DNA from: Pedobacter sp. BAL39
Lineage (GTDB): Bacteria; Bacteroidota; Bacteroidia; Sphingobacteriales; Sphingobacteriaceae
Direction of reading: 5' to 3'
Assembly (NCBI RefSeq): GCF_000170795.1
Contig: NZ_ABCM01000023.1
Location: 22,036 to 86,035 of the forward strand
Length of the DNA stretch: 64,000 nt
The position numbers were made by a program, and so were the translations under genes. The notes under the pieces are model-generated. The model worked only from the letters and a program-made list of their open reading frames with translations. It made no database searches and was not told where the DNA came from. This document shows positions 7,333 through 17,059 of the stretch, piece after piece (the first letter of the stretch is position 1; each line of letters begins with the position of its first letter).

Positions 7333-8181
7333 TTAGATGTCAAAAAACTTCAACTGAATACCTTCAGCTGTTTTCCATTCCAAAGGACCACTTGCTGATC
7401 TGGCAAGTGTTGCAGCGGCAGCCCGAGATGGTGATGTGAATACATAATCTTTTGTAAGCAGATAAAATGCTCCTTCAGTTTTCAAAGTTCCATCACTTAG
7501 CATTTTTTGTCTTTCAAGGTGAATACCCTCAGCTAAAGAAGGTTGTTCTTGAACCATAAATAGTGAATCTTTATAAACAATAAAGCCTTCTGTAGATGGG
7601 CTTCCCTTGCTGTCAGCTCCCGCTCCATTTCGACAATAAAAGAGTTGATTTTGTACTTCTTTATCTTCAATAGTTTCATCCAAGGCTTCAAATAACTTGT
7701 GTCCCAAAGTGGCGGTAAGGATTTTTATATGTGCCAAAAATTCTTCCAACTCTGCCTGCTCTGCTTCTGATAATTCAGATCTGGTAGGGATATTTTGATC
7801 GATAGAATACCTATTAGCTTTCAGGGCCAAGTCATGCAAACGGTTCTCCAAATATTTTATACTCGCTTTATTCAGATATTTGTCTTTACTGCTAAAAAAG
7901 ATAGCTTCATTCCAAAAATCTTTATCAGAGATTTGTTGAAACAAACGATTAGCAATTACCTCGGCTTCGCCAATGTAGGCGGCATCTTCGTTATTTTCTC
8001 CTTTACCTATCAGAATATAAACACCAGGCTTTTGAAATTCTGGACGGTTACTATATTCTTTGATTTTAATGCGAGGTACTTTAATGCCTACCCCCGTCCA
8101 GTTACTCAATTCTGCTGTCGTAAGACCATTAGCAGTCCCATCTACTAAAAATAATCGTATGGTTTTTCCAAAAGTGTTCAT
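7333..8181 (-). CDS. GIY-YIG nuclease-family protein with C-terminal DUF4357
   Basis: A 282-residue protein. GVY at residues 53-55 and YIG at 69-71 define a GIY-YIG nuclease fold, with the Glu of the YLENRLHDLA helix (about residue 112) in the place of the metal-binding Glu. The C-terminal 55 or so residues (SPSRAAAATLARSASGPLEWKT) match DUF4357, a small domain often attached to such proteins and to restriction-system components. It is the last gene of the operon, 12 bp after the P-loop gene, and is followed by a long hairpin. A nuclease or DNA-recognition role in phage defence is inferred from context. Whether it cuts DNA is not known. Confidence 0.85.
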   Translation of the reverse strand: MNTFGKTIRLFLVDGTANGLTTAELSNWTGVGIKVPRIKIKEYSNRPEFQKPGVYILIGKGENNEDAAYIGEAEVIANRLFQQISDKDFWNEAIFFSSKDKYLNKASIKYLENRLHDLALKANRYSIDQNIPTRSELSEAEQAELEEFLAHIKILTATLGHKLFEALDETIEDKEVQNQLFYCRNGAGADSKGSPSTEGFIVYKDSLFMVQEQPSLAEGIHLERQKMLSDGTLKTEGAFYLLTKDYVFTSPSRAAAATLARSASGPLEWKTAEGIQLKFFDI

Positions 8182-8193
8182 TTGAATTAGAGA

Positions 8194-8670
8194 TTATATT
8201 CTTGCTAAAATAAATTGGCGTACATACTCTGCAATTGCTTCTTTTCTGTATTGTAAAAATAGGCTTTCATCTGCAGGGTCATAATAATTCCATATAGTAT
8301 CCGGATTATTGTTATCAAGAACAAACTCTTTAATATGGTAGTCCTTTTCTCTTAAGGTTTTAATAGTATTTGCATATTCAGCACCATTCAATTGCTCTGC
8401 CATAAATAAAAAGTCTGGCCACCAATCAAGAGAATCAAAAGTTTCTTTCAGTGGCATTGCTCTTTCTGTTCTGGAAGATGGTAAAAAATATGCCACGATT
8501 TTTACACCAAAATATTTATCAGCAAAAGGAGTTATAGAGTATCTCCATCCTTGTTTGAAAGTAGATACCGTATGTGGTTTATTATATTCGTTACAAAAAT
8601 GTTTGAGTGTAGTTGTTTTTCCTGAATTAGGATTCCCTACTATAAGTATAGCTAAGCGATCTTGTCTCAT
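8194..8670 (-). CDS. Small P-loop NTPase of unknown function
   Basis: A 158-residue protein that begins almost directly with a Walker A motif, GNPNSGKT at residues 12-19, followed by TTLKHF. No clear Walker B or known effector domain is seen. The C-terminal half is rich in aromatic and acidic residues (NPDTIWNYYDPADES). It looks like a minimal nucleotide kinase- or GTPase-like fold rather than a large AAA protein. It sits 8 bp after hsdR and 12 bp before the GIY-YIG gene, so all three should be translated from one message. This supports a role tied to the restriction system, but I do not recognise the family and assign no activity. Confidence 0.8.
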   Translation of the reverse strand: MRQDRLAILIVGNPNSGKTTTLKHFCNEYNKPHTVSTFKQGWRYSITPFADKYFGVKIVAYFLPSSRTERAMPLKETFDSLDWWPDFLFMAEQLNGAEYANTIKTLREKDYHIKEFVLDNNNPDTIWNYYDPADESLFLQYRKEAIAEYVRQFILARI

Positions 8671-8678
8671 ATATCGTT

Positions 8679-11600
8679 TTATTCATTTTTCTTTATTTTC
8701 TTAAAAGCTTCTTTCGCCAACAACTCGGTCAAGGTTTTATTAAAATCTTTCTCTTCCATAAAACGGGCAAAAATATCTTCGTTCTGGTCGATACGCTCAA
8801 TGAATAATTGTTGTAAAATACTTTTAAACATCAAGATAAACTTATCCTGAGAATTGGATTGAGCTGCCTGAATAATGTCTTCATCCGCAATAGCTGTTTC
8901 TATAATCTGATCAAAAAAGTATTGATCTGCCTGATTAAATTCTGTTCCAAACCGATTATTTACCACATCTATGATCCGGGAAAAAGGAACTTCTGGTTCT
9001 CTCACTATTCCGGTACCTACATCTGTCGGACCATCCAGTTTATATTCTTTAGCTGTATTAAGACTTATAGAACCTTCACTGATTTTTTGCAATCGATAGT
9101 ATTCCAATCTTACAGAATCATCAAAATTATAGTTGGGACCTGTATTGCGTTTAGGCAACTTACTTGACAAATGTCTCAGGAAAATAAACAACTTTTCAAG
9201 ATCCGTATCTTGGTAAGGAATGATCTGGCTTAAGAAAGCGTACAAGTTCTTAAAAGCAGTAATCTTACCCCTCCATAATTCTGCATCTTCTTCTTTTTCT
9301 TGTGAAAACTCCCTGAATCTTTCAACAGGATGGTCTAAGATGTGATTCATATCTTCATGATCTTTATGGCTCTGTTTTTCTCTGGATTTGAAATAAATCG
9401 CTGTGAAAGCATCTATGTCCTCCGTTGTGAAAACATCAGCTAATAATAATTCTTGTTGAATACGATACAAATTATTTGGATCGGCTTCCTGTCCTAGTGC
9501 TGCACCATCATAGTAGGTTTTAAAAGCGGCCTGAATTTCATCCCGATCATTTACAAAATCCAACACAAAAGTATCCTCTTTCAAGGGATGAATACGGTTC
9601 AAACGAGATAAGGTCTGGACCGACTGAATGCCTGATAATCTCTTATCTACATACATGGTATGTAATAAAGGCTGGTCGAAACCCGTCTGATATTTTTCGG
9701 CAACTAAAAGAATGTGATATTCTGCCGTATCAAATTTTTCAGGTAGATCTTTTTCTTTAATACCATTGTTCATCCCAACCTCCGTATAGGTCAGATCGGG
9801 AATTTTATCATCGGCAACTTCGCCTGAAAAAGCAACTAAGGATTTGATTTTATATCCTTTGGTCTTAATGATCTCATCAAAGCTTTGCTTATAACGAACC
9901 GCTTCTAAGCGAGATCCTGTTACCACCATAGCTTTAGCTTTACCACCTATTTTATGCCGGGTAGACTGGTAGAAATGTTCTACCATGATTTCTGTTTTCT
10001 GTGCAATATTATGCGGATGCAAACGCATAAAACGCCCTAAAGCTTTTGCTGCTTTTTTACGCTCTACTTTTGGATCATCTTCCGAGGCTTTTACCAGTTT
10101 ATAAAATGTAGCATACGAGGTATAGTTTTGCAATACATCTAGGATAAAGCCTTCCTCAATGGCTTGTCGCATGGTATATTTATGCAATGGTTCTCCATTG
10201 CTGGAAAATAATTTGATGGTTTTATGTTTGGGTGTTGCTGTAAAAGCAAAAAAACTGATGTTCTTTTGCTTTCCTCTTTTTGCCATATTTCGATACAAGA
10301 GTTCCAAAGTATTTTCTCCATCTTCCTTCGCTCTTTCTTCTGCTTCTCTGGCAAGTTTCTCACCTCCTAATACTTCTTTTAAATCGACAGCTGTTTCACC
10401 TGATTGCGAGCTATGTGCTTCATCTACCAAAATAGCGTAATTCCGGGTTTTTAATAAGCCTTTAGAATCTTCGCCACGTTCTTCAGCCAGTTTACGCAAT
10501 TGCTCGGTGACGAACGGGAATTTTTGTAAAGTGGTAATGACAATAGGTACTGAATTTTCCAGAGCTTCGGCTAATTGCTTGGAGTCTTTATCAATTTTCA
10601 GTACCACACCTTTTTTATGTTCAAACTGGTAGATGGTATCCTGTAATTGACGATCCAAAACCACACGATCGGTAATCACCACCACCGAATCGAATAATTT
10701 GGTATTATCTGTTTTATGCAAAGAGGACAAGCGATGTGCCACCCAAGCAATAGTATTACTTTTTCCACTGCCTGCTGAATGCTCGATCAAATAATTGGTA
10801 CCTACTTCATCTGCTAATGATGTTTGTATCATTTGATGAACTGCCTGTAATTGGTGGTAGCGGGGAAAGATCATGGTTTCTTTTTTCACCTTCCTGCCTT
10901 CTTCGGTATACCGTTCATCTGTTTGCAGGTGCATGAATTTTCCAAGGATATCCATCAGGCTATCTTTTTGTAAGACTTCTTTCCAGAGATAAGCCGTCTT
11001 ATAACTCAGTCCCTCCTGATCTATCGGATTGCCTGCACCACCTTGATTACCCTTGTTGAATGGAAGGAAATAGGTAGCATCTTTGGCTAATCGTGTGGTC
11101 ATTTCTACTACATCGGTATCTACGGCAAAATGAACCAATGTTCTTTTCTTGAACTCGAATATCAATTCACGAGGATCACGATCATGCCTATATTGGTGTT
11201 TGGCATGATTGATATTTTGATGGGATAATGGATTTTTAAGCTCCAAAGTGATCAGCGGAATACCGTTCACACTTAATACAACATCTATTGAATTTTGATT
11301 ACGTGAACTGTAATATAATTGTCGGGTAATGCCAAAGATATTTTTATCATAACGTTCCAATACTTCCGCATTCATAGAATGAGAAGGTTTGAAATAGGCT
11401 AATTGTAATTGTGTACCGTAACATTTAAAGCCATGGCGAAGCGTAGAAAGCATACCATTCAACTCTATCCATTTCGTCAAGTCATAGATGATCTGATTGG
11501 CGGTATTATCTCCCAGAATAGAATACAGTTTAGTCCATGCTTTAGGTTGGGTAGCCTGGATAAACGCAATCAAGGTATCCGGGAATATCGCTTTTTCTTT

Positions 11601-11699
11601 ATCATAAGCGGAGCTGGCTAATGATAAATATCCATTGACCCAAAGCACTTGCTCTATGCTTTCTTCAAATGCTATTTCTTTGGTTTGGTTATTCCTCAT
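8679..11699 (-). CDS. hsdR: Type I restriction enzyme, HsdR subunit
   Basis: A 1006-residue motor and nuclease subunit that translocates and cuts unmodified DNA in complex with HsdM and HsdS. The N-terminal PD-(D/E)xK nuclease is visible as Asp139 followed by ELK at 153-155. The superfamily 2 helicase core has Walker A SAGSGKS at 308-314, DEAH at 426-429 and FTATP near 490, and a C-terminal helical region completes the usual length. All key residues are present. Its ATG overlaps the stop of the preceding HNH gene by one base. It is separated from hsdS by an ATPase/HNH pair, which is not the standard hsd order. Confidence 0.96.
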   Translation of the reverse strand: MRNNQTKEIAFEESIEQVLWVNGYLSLASSAYDKEKAIFPDTLIAFIQATQPKAWTKLYSILGDNTANQIIYDLTKWIELNGMLSTLRHGFKCYGTQLQLAYFKPSHSMNAEVLERYDKNIFGITRQLYYSSRNQNSIDVVLSVNGIPLITLELKNPLSHQNINHAKHQYRHDRDPRELIFEFKKRTLVHFAVDTDVVEMTTRLAKDATYFLPFNKGNQGGAGNPIDQEGLSYKTAYLWKEVLQKDSLMDILGKFMHLQTDERYTEEGRKVKKETMIFPRYHQLQAVHQMIQTSLADEVGTNYLIEHSAGSGKSNTIAWVAHRLSSLHKTDNTKLFDSVVVITDRVVLDRQLQDTIYQFEHKKGVVLKIDKDSKQLAEALENSVPIVITTLQKFPFVTEQLRKLAEERGEDSKGLLKTRNYAILVDEAHSSQSGETAVDLKEVLGGEKLAREAEERAKEDGENTLELLYRNMAKRGKQKNISFFAFTATPKHKTIKLFSSNGEPLHKYTMRQAIEEGFILDVLQNYTSYATFYKLVKASEDDPKVERKKAAKALGRFMRLHPHNIAQKTEIMVEHFYQSTRHKIGGKAKAMVVTGSRLEAVRYKQSFDEIIKTKGYKIKSLVAFSGEVADDKIPDLTYTEVGMNNGIKEKDLPEKFDTAEYHILLVAEKYQTGFDQPLLHTMYVDKRLSGIQSVQTLSRLNRIHPLKEDTFVLDFVNDRDEIQAAFKTYYDGAALGQEADPNNLYRIQQELLLADVFTTEDIDAFTAIYFKSREKQSHKDHEDMNHILDHPVERFREFSQEKEEDAELWRGKITAFKNLYAFLSQIIPYQDTDLEKLFIFLRHLSSKLPKRNTGPNYNFDDSVRLEYYRLQKISEGSISLNTAKEYKLDGPTDVGTGIVREPEVPFSRIIDVVNNRFGTEFNQADQYFFDQIIETAIADEDIIQAAQSNSQDKFILMFKSILQQLFIERIDQNEDIFARFMEEKDFNKTLTELLAKEAFKKIKKNE

Positions 11700-12433
11700 T
11701 ACTGTTTCTTTTTTGCTTTTGATATAATTTTCCTTTTTTGTTTAACCTTCTCCAAATATTCCAAATGATTATCTAAGGAATGTTTTATTGGTATACAAAA
11801 TTCAACAAAACTACCTTTATTCTTTTTGCATATATTTTCAATAGCATGAAGCGTCTGTAACGTATTTAGAGGTTTATCATTCTTATAGATAAATTCATTA
11901 ATCGCATTAGCTCTCTCATGTTTTAAAATGTCATGATTTAAGCTTAACACTTCAATTGTTTTTTTGCCTTTAAGAGTTACCTCTTCGACAGAACCATCTT
12001 TATTGTATTTAAAATGAATTTCGCAATCTTCTCTTAAAGGACTTATGAAATCAGCTCCTTCATTTTCCCACCAAGCATCTTTTTTAATGGCTCCAAAATA
12101 CTTTTCATTAGGGATTCCTTTTAGTCCTTTTTTGGGAAAACAGGCTACCATATTGCCATAATCCAAATCCGATACTGTAACTATTTCTTCTTCCATTTGC
12201 TTCCTGCACAATTCTTCTGGCTTTAAATGTTCAATATGACTTGATTCTAAGGCGATACGCTTCAATGTATATGCACAGATATAACCTTGCTCTTTTAGTA
12301 AAGCTTCCTTAATAGGAGTTCTTTGTGCACTTCCTAAACTTTCATCATAGCGTAACTTTACTCCCCCCTTCTCATTCTCTTGTTTAAATTGAATAAAGCT
12401 TGCTGGTTCATGCCCTTTAATTATCCTCTTCAT
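11699..12433 (-). CDS. ptuB: PtuB-like HNH endonuclease (TIGR02646-like)
   Basis: A 244-residue protein if started at the ATG at 12433 (MKRIIKGHEPASF), which fits the family better than an in-frame start at 12469 deeper in the upstream gene. The HNH core is visible as Cys53, then H66-I-E-H69 followed by LKP, then DYGNMVAC with Asn94 and Cys98. This pattern is that of TIGR02646 nucleases, the effectors of Septu and of Septu-associated retrons. The gene overlaps the PtuA-like gene by 17 bp and hsdR by 1 bp. In Septu the ATPase and HNH nuclease form one complex that degrades DNA on infection. Here the pair is inserted in a type I restriction operon. Confidence 0.85.
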   Translation of the reverse strand: MKRIIKGHEPASFIQFKQENEKGGVKLRYDESLGSAQRTPIKEALLKEQGYICAYTLKRIALESSHIEHLKPEELCRKQMEEEIVTVSDLDYGNMVACFPKKGLKGIPNEKYFGAIKKDAWWENEGADFISPLREDCEIHFKYNKDGSVEEVTLKGKKTIEVLSLNHDILKHERANAINEFIYKNDKPLNTLQTLHAIENICKKNKGSFVEFCIPIKHSLDNHLEYLEKVKQKRKIISKAKKKQ

Positions 12434-13805
12434 CGTCAAACATTTCAAAGTGAGACATTCGGGCTTCAAACATTATCCATTCGTCAAGGTTAAGATTTTC
12501 TTGATTTTTGTATTGATTGATTAGGGCTCTGGCTTTTTCAAATTCTACTTCATCTATTAATTTTTGAACTGCTGTAATCGCTTCTTCCGATTCCTTTAAC
12601 CGATCACTGTCTTCCATGATAAATTTTAAAATCCAGTTAATATCCAATCCGAAACTCTTTACGGTTTGATCAATTTCAAAGTTTTTGATGATTTGAATAT
12701 TTTCAGGAAGTACTGAAGATATAATCTGAGGCGAATGCGTTGTAGCAATAAATTGGCAATTAGGAAAAGTTCGTTGTAAATCGCTTACAATGGTGCGTTG
12801 CCATTTGGGATGCAGGTGCAAATCGAGTTCATCAATTAAAATGACAGCTTCTCCTTCTAAAGGATTATCACTATGCATATAAGCAATGATTAACCTCCTT
12901 GCAATATCAAATACCAATGCTAATACGCCCCTCTCACCATCAGAAAGCTGGTTGAAATTTAGAACCTTTTTGGATTTGGTAATACAAAAGATCAGTTCTT
13001 TTGAAATTTCATCTTCTACTAAATCCAAGTCAGAAAAACCGGGTAAAAATGTATAAATGGTTTGTTCGATCAGTTTTATAACATTTATTTGTTCTGGCGT
13101 AAAATTGGCTAATTCTTTACGAACTTTAAACCATTCTGCAAACATCTTTACATTGAAAGCCCTAGTTTCAGACAAAGCATGTACATACGCAGCTGAATGA
13201 GGAATTTTCGGGTTGCCAGATTTTTGACTTTGATTGACTAATAATGATCTTCTTGTTGAAAAAAATAAGCCTAACTCCGGGGTATTCTGTGTTCTTTTTA
13301 TTTCAGGTTTAAAACTAATAATATCCTCTAATGTGATGCCTTCTTCTCTAAAAGGAATTTTAGTTTCTGATTTTTCTTCTTTCGCTTCTTCGATTCCGCT
13401 TTTTTCAGCTTCTAGCTTTTGTTTAGCCTTCTCACTTTCTTTTGCTTCTTGCTCTCGTCTTATTGCTTTGTTTTGAGATGTAATAATTTCTACTTCCTTA
13501 ATATAAGAACTCTTTGCCGATTTAGAATAAATAAAATCATAATTATGCTCATCAATCGTAAATGATGTATTTACATGTAACTGATCTGTATTGATGTTGA
13601 TGTCAGATTTCTTAAAAGATTCACTTGCGATAATGGGTGATTTTATTTCTTTAAGAATATGGGTCATAGATATTCTTAAGGCTTCCAAAACAGTAGTTTT
13701 ACCAACACCATTAATTCCCACAATGAGATTAAAACCGGGTTGAAATTCCAGCTTTGCATGTGTAAAACCACGCACATTGGTCAGCTCTAATGTATTAATT
13801 CTCAT
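12417..13805 (-). CDS. ptuA: PtuA-like AAA/ABC-type ATPase
   Basis: A 462-residue SMC/ABC-type ATPase. Walker A GINGVGKTT is at residues 30-38, a Lys/Glu-rich coiled-coil insert at about 115-150, the signature LSDGERG at 287-293, Walker B ILIDELDLHLHP at 322-333 and the switch histidine in TTHSPQ at about 355-360. This is the overall-lining/RecF-like fold of Septu PtuA and related retron ATPases. The ATG overlaps the hsdS stop as ATGA, and the 3' end overlaps the HNH gene by 17 bp, so translation is coupled on both sides. It could instead be called an RloA-type protein, a name used for ATPases linked to type I restriction operons. The HNH partner favours the Septu assignment. Confidence 0.85.
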   Translation of the reverse strand: MRINTLELTNVRGFTHAKLEFQPGFNLIVGINGVGKTTVLEALRISMTHILKEIKSPIIASESFKKSDININTDQLHVNTSFTIDEHNYDFIYSKSAKSSYIKEVEIITSQNKAIRREQEAKESEKAKQKLEAEKSGIEEAKEEKSETKIPFREEGITLEDIISFKPEIKRTQNTPELGLFFSTRRSLLVNQSQKSGNPKIPHSAAYVHALSETRAFNVKMFAEWFKVRKELANFTPEQINVIKLIEQTIYTFLPGFSDLDLVEDEISKELIFCITKSKKVLNFNQLSDGERGVLALVFDIARRLIIAYMHSDNPLEGEAVILIDELDLHLHPKWQRTIVSDLQRTFPNCQFIATTHSPQIISSVLPENIQIIKNFEIDQTVKSFGLDINWILKFIMEDSDRLKESEEAITAVQKLIDEVEFEKARALINQYKNQENLNLDEWIMFEARMSHFEMFDDEEDN

Positions 13806-14986
13806 GACAAGATTGCATTTAGTTCACCATTAACCGCGGCTGATATAACGGCGGTTCGTTTTTCTTTTAATAAGTCTATTGAATCTCTTATTTTTTTTAC
13901 AGCTAAACCATTTTTTTTATCTAGTTCTAGTAAATAATTTGAGATTGAACGTTGCTCATTTATAGGAGGGAATACTATAAATAAATTTTTAATTACATCA
14001 ACTGATAATCCTGGTTGTGCAGCTGCTAATGAATATTGATTTAGATTCATCAATTCTAGCTGCTTTCCCAGCCAATAATAATCAAACAGAGCGATTGGAT
14101 TACATACTATAGCATGTTCTGTCGCCCAAAATTTTTCATTAGCAAAATTAATATTGCCACATAATGCTCCCTGACGTCCGATTAAAATAAGATCTCCTTC
14201 GTGATTATAATTGTCAAAATAGCCACGCGCTCCATTCCCTCCAAAAACTTTAAAATCACCTTCTTCTTTAATATTTTCAGCAGGTAAAAAATCTCCACTT
14301 TTTAAATTTGAAACATATTTCAATTTCACTAGTTCCCAATGTTTCGGAATATATCCTAACCACTGAATTCCAGAATCTTTCATAGAAACATTCGGATCTA
14401 AGCCCTTAGTTACCGTTTGGTTGATCACTGCTTTTTTCTTTTCTTCGAGAATAGTGACTAGCTGGGTTTTCTTCTCAATTAAGGCATCTATTTTCGCTAC
14501 TTCATTATCAAGATAGTCAACTATTTTGTTTTGTTGTGAAAGTGATGGTAAGGGAGCTTTGTAGCTCTTCATTTCATCAGCATTCAACTCTAAAAAAGTT
14601 GAACCTCTACCTAAATTATTCAGCTTGTCCTTCTGAATTAAAAAGTAATAATAGTAGTATTTAACATTAATATCAGAATTTTTTTGTTCAAGAATAAAGC
14701 AGCCTTGATTACAGCTTGAAGGTAATGTAGTAATAGCTAAATTTCCAATAGGGGCTCGTTTTGTAATGATTATTGAATTTGCCACTCCAAATTTTAAATT
14801 CGCATTCTCTACTCCTTCATCCGTGATTTTTCTATTGGATTCATCTACATATATTTTATTACCAATTTTCCCTAAATCATCTGGGGTAAACCAATTATGA
14901 TCGCCATCCCAGAAAAATGCCTGACCAGATTCCGGAGTAGATCCACTGAAAATATTGAATATATATTTAACTGATATTTGATTCAT
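13802..14986 (-). CDS. hsdS: Type I restriction-modification specificity subunit
   Basis: A 394-residue HsdS, the subunit that reads the two halves of the target sequence. There are two target-recognition domains (about 1-140 and 200-345), each followed by a helical spacer. The central spacer includes LPSLSQQNKIVDYLDNEVAKID and the C-terminal one FPPINEQRSISNYLLELD, the paired repeats that set half-site spacing. The start at 14986 leaves a 7-bp gap to hsdM and gives a first domain of slightly short but normal length. No simple repeats that would suggest phase variation are seen. The target sequence cannot be predicted. Confidence 0.95.
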   Translation of the reverse strand: MNQISVKYIFNIFSGSTPESGQAFFWDGDHNWFTPDDLGKIGNKIYVDESNRKITDEGVENANLKFGVANSIIITKRAPIGNLAITTLPSSCNQGCFILEQKNSDINVKYYYYYFLIQKDKLNNLGRGSTFLELNADEMKSYKAPLPSLSQQNKIVDYLDNEVAKIDALIEKKTQLVTILEEKKKAVINQTVTKGLDPNVSMKDSGIQWLGYIPKHWELVKLKYVSNLKSGDFLPAENIKEEGDFKVFGGNGARGYFDNYNHEGDLILIGRQGALCGNINFANEKFWATEHAIVCNPIALFDYYWLGKQLELMNLNQYSLAAAQPGLSVDVIKNLFIVFPPINEQRSISNYLLELDKKNGLAVKKIRDSIDLLKEKRTAVISAAVNGELNAILS

Positions 14987-14993
14987 TACTATG

Positions 14994-16994
14994 TTAATTA
15001 TTCAATAATTCTAAAATTTCCTTTTCAATCTCACTCAATTCTTTATTGATGACTTTTAAAGAACGATTCTCCGCATTTTTAAAGAAATAACGGTTAAAAT
15101 TGATTTCGTAACCTACTTTGTCTTTAGAGCGATCCGTCCATGCATCAGGTGCAAAGGGTAAAACTTCGTTTTTGAAATAGGTGTCAATATCTATCTTCAA
15201 TGGCACATTTTCGAATTCCCTTAAATCTGCATCCGCTTCAAAGTCATTTTTTCCTTTTTGTACTTTGGCTGCTTCGGGATCTTTATCAGTAAATACGTTG
15301 CGGAAAATTACCAATTCTCTAGCCGACCATTTCTGTTCACTTATCTTTTTGATGTCTTTCAATACCTTGTTCCAATCCATCAGGATTTCCTGACCTAATT
15401 TTTTGTCAATTGTCTGTACATCGTCTAGCAAATGTGGGCAAGCATCTAAAAATGCTAGTTTTCTTTCTGCCGTCATTTGGTATTTCAAACGTAAAGGACG
15501 TTCTACCGTTACCCGTGTAAAACCAAAATCTTCATTATCGAATAGCTTAGCATTTGTCGTATTGTCAAACTGACCGTATTCGGTAATAATCTCGGCTATT
15601 TGATTCGGCTCCATCACATGAATAATTCCATCATCTACCTCACCTTCACCTATTTTTCGGCGTTTGCTTCCCTGGCTTTTTCGCATTTGGATATAAAATT
15701 CCCGGGCATCAAACAATTGAATTTTACCTTTTCGATTCTTAGATTTTCTGTTGGTCAAAACCCAGATATAGGTATTGATACCTGTGTTATAAAACATCTG
15801 TTCCGGCAAGGCAATAATACCTTCCAGCCAGTCATTTTCTATAATCCATTTTCGAATATCACTTTCACCTGAACCGGCTCCCCCCGAGAACATAGGTGAA
15901 CCACTGAATACAATGGCTAAACGGGAACCGAATTTTTTATTTTTGGGTTCATAAGGCTCAAACTTGCTGATCATGTGCTGCAAAAACAATAAAGCACCAT
16001 CGTTCACACGAGGTAAACCTGCTTCAAAACGACCTGTTTTATCACGATCTATCTGTGGTTTTTGCTTTTTCCAATCCACACCAAAAGGTGGGTTGGCAAT
16101 CAGATAATCAAAAGTATCATCTTCGAATTGATCTTCAGTTAAAGTATCTCCAAATTTTATCTCACCTTCTGCTTGTTCATATTTTCCAACTTTATCTGAA
16201 CTACGGCCCTTTATTAATAAATCTGACGCAGCAGTAGCATAAGCTCTCTTATTGTACTCTTGTCCATATGTCAACAATATAATGTCAGAGTTATTTTGCT
16301 TCAGATAATTTTTAGCTTCAGATAACATCCCACCTGTACCACAGGTGGGATCTAAGATTTTTCTCAAGTGATACTTATCTCTCAAAAATTTATCATCATC
16401 CACAAACAATAGATTGACCATCAACTTGATAATCTCACGAGGCGTAAAGTGATCCCCGGCCGTTTCATTGGCTAATTCGTTGAATCGACGAATCAGGTTT
16501 TCGAATATCAACCCCATGTCCCGGTTAGAAACTAAGCTGGGATGCAAGTTGACCTTTGCAAACTCAGAAACGATTAGATATAAAATATTGGCATCGTTCA
16601 TTGCAAAGATCTCTTTCTCAAAGTCGAAGTATTCAAAGATTCGTCGCACATTAGGTGAAAACCCATTGATGTAGCTCACCAGATCCTGAGCAATACTATC
16701 AGGTGCTCCCTTCAATTTTTCAAATGTAAAAGGAGAGGTATTATAAAATTTTTGACCTGTAATTTTTTCTAACTTGGAACTTAAAATAGAAGGAGGTATT
16801 TCTCCTTTATACCTCACCTTTAAGCTCTCAAATTCTTGCAAAACGTCCGATTTCGAATTTTCCAGTACTGAATCAAAACGACGCAAAACCGTCATAGGTA
16901 GCATCACTCGTTCGTATTGTGGAGGACGGTAAGGTCCACGTAATAAGTCTGCTATATCCCAAATGAATTTGATATGTTGTTGATGTGTCGTCAT
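14994..16994 (-). CDS. hsdM: Type I restriction-modification methyltransferase
   Basis: A 666-residue HsdM, the adenine N6-methyltransferase subunit that modifies host DNA with HsdS. It has the N-terminal helical domain (1-150), the S-adenosylmethionine motif DPTCGTGG at residues 215-222 and the catalytic NPPFG at 301-305. It is longer than the classical 500-residue HsdM, with an extended C-terminal region (about 530-666) ending in a coiled segment. This is common in the subgroup found in Bacteroidota. It follows the XRE regulator gene by 65 bp and precedes hsdS by 7 bp. Confidence 0.96.
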   Translation of the reverse strand: MTTHQQHIKFIWDIADLLRGPYRPPQYERVMLPMTVLRRFDSVLENSKSDVLQEFESLKVRYKGEIPPSILSSKLEKITGQKFYNTSPFTFEKLKGAPDSIAQDLVSYINGFSPNVRRIFEYFDFEKEIFAMNDANILYLIVSEFAKVNLHPSLVSNRDMGLIFENLIRRFNELANETAGDHFTPREIIKLMVNLLFVDDDKFLRDKYHLRKILDPTCGTGGMLSEAKNYLKQNNSDIILLTYGQEYNKRAYATAASDLLIKGRSSDKVGKYEQAEGEIKFGDTLTEDQFEDDTFDYLIANPPFGVDWKKQKPQIDRDKTGRFEAGLPRVNDGALLFLQHMISKFEPYEPKNKKFGSRLAIVFSGSPMFSGGAGSGESDIRKWIIENDWLEGIIALPEQMFYNTGINTYIWVLTNRKSKNRKGKIQLFDAREFYIQMRKSQGSKRRKIGEGEVDDGIIHVMEPNQIAEIITEYGQFDNTTNAKLFDNEDFGFTRVTVERPLRLKYQMTAERKLAFLDACPHLLDDVQTIDKKLGQEILMDWNKVLKDIKKISEQKWSARELVIFRNVFTDKDPEAAKVQKGKNDFEADADLREFENVPLKIDIDTYFKNEVLPFAPDAWTDRSKDKVGYEINFNRYFFKNAENRSLKVINKELSEIEKEILELLNN

Positions 16995-17059
16995 TTTTAT
17001 TATTTATCGATTCTCGTCTTAATTTTCTACTTCAATTTGTATGTTAGGCAAATCTCCCA

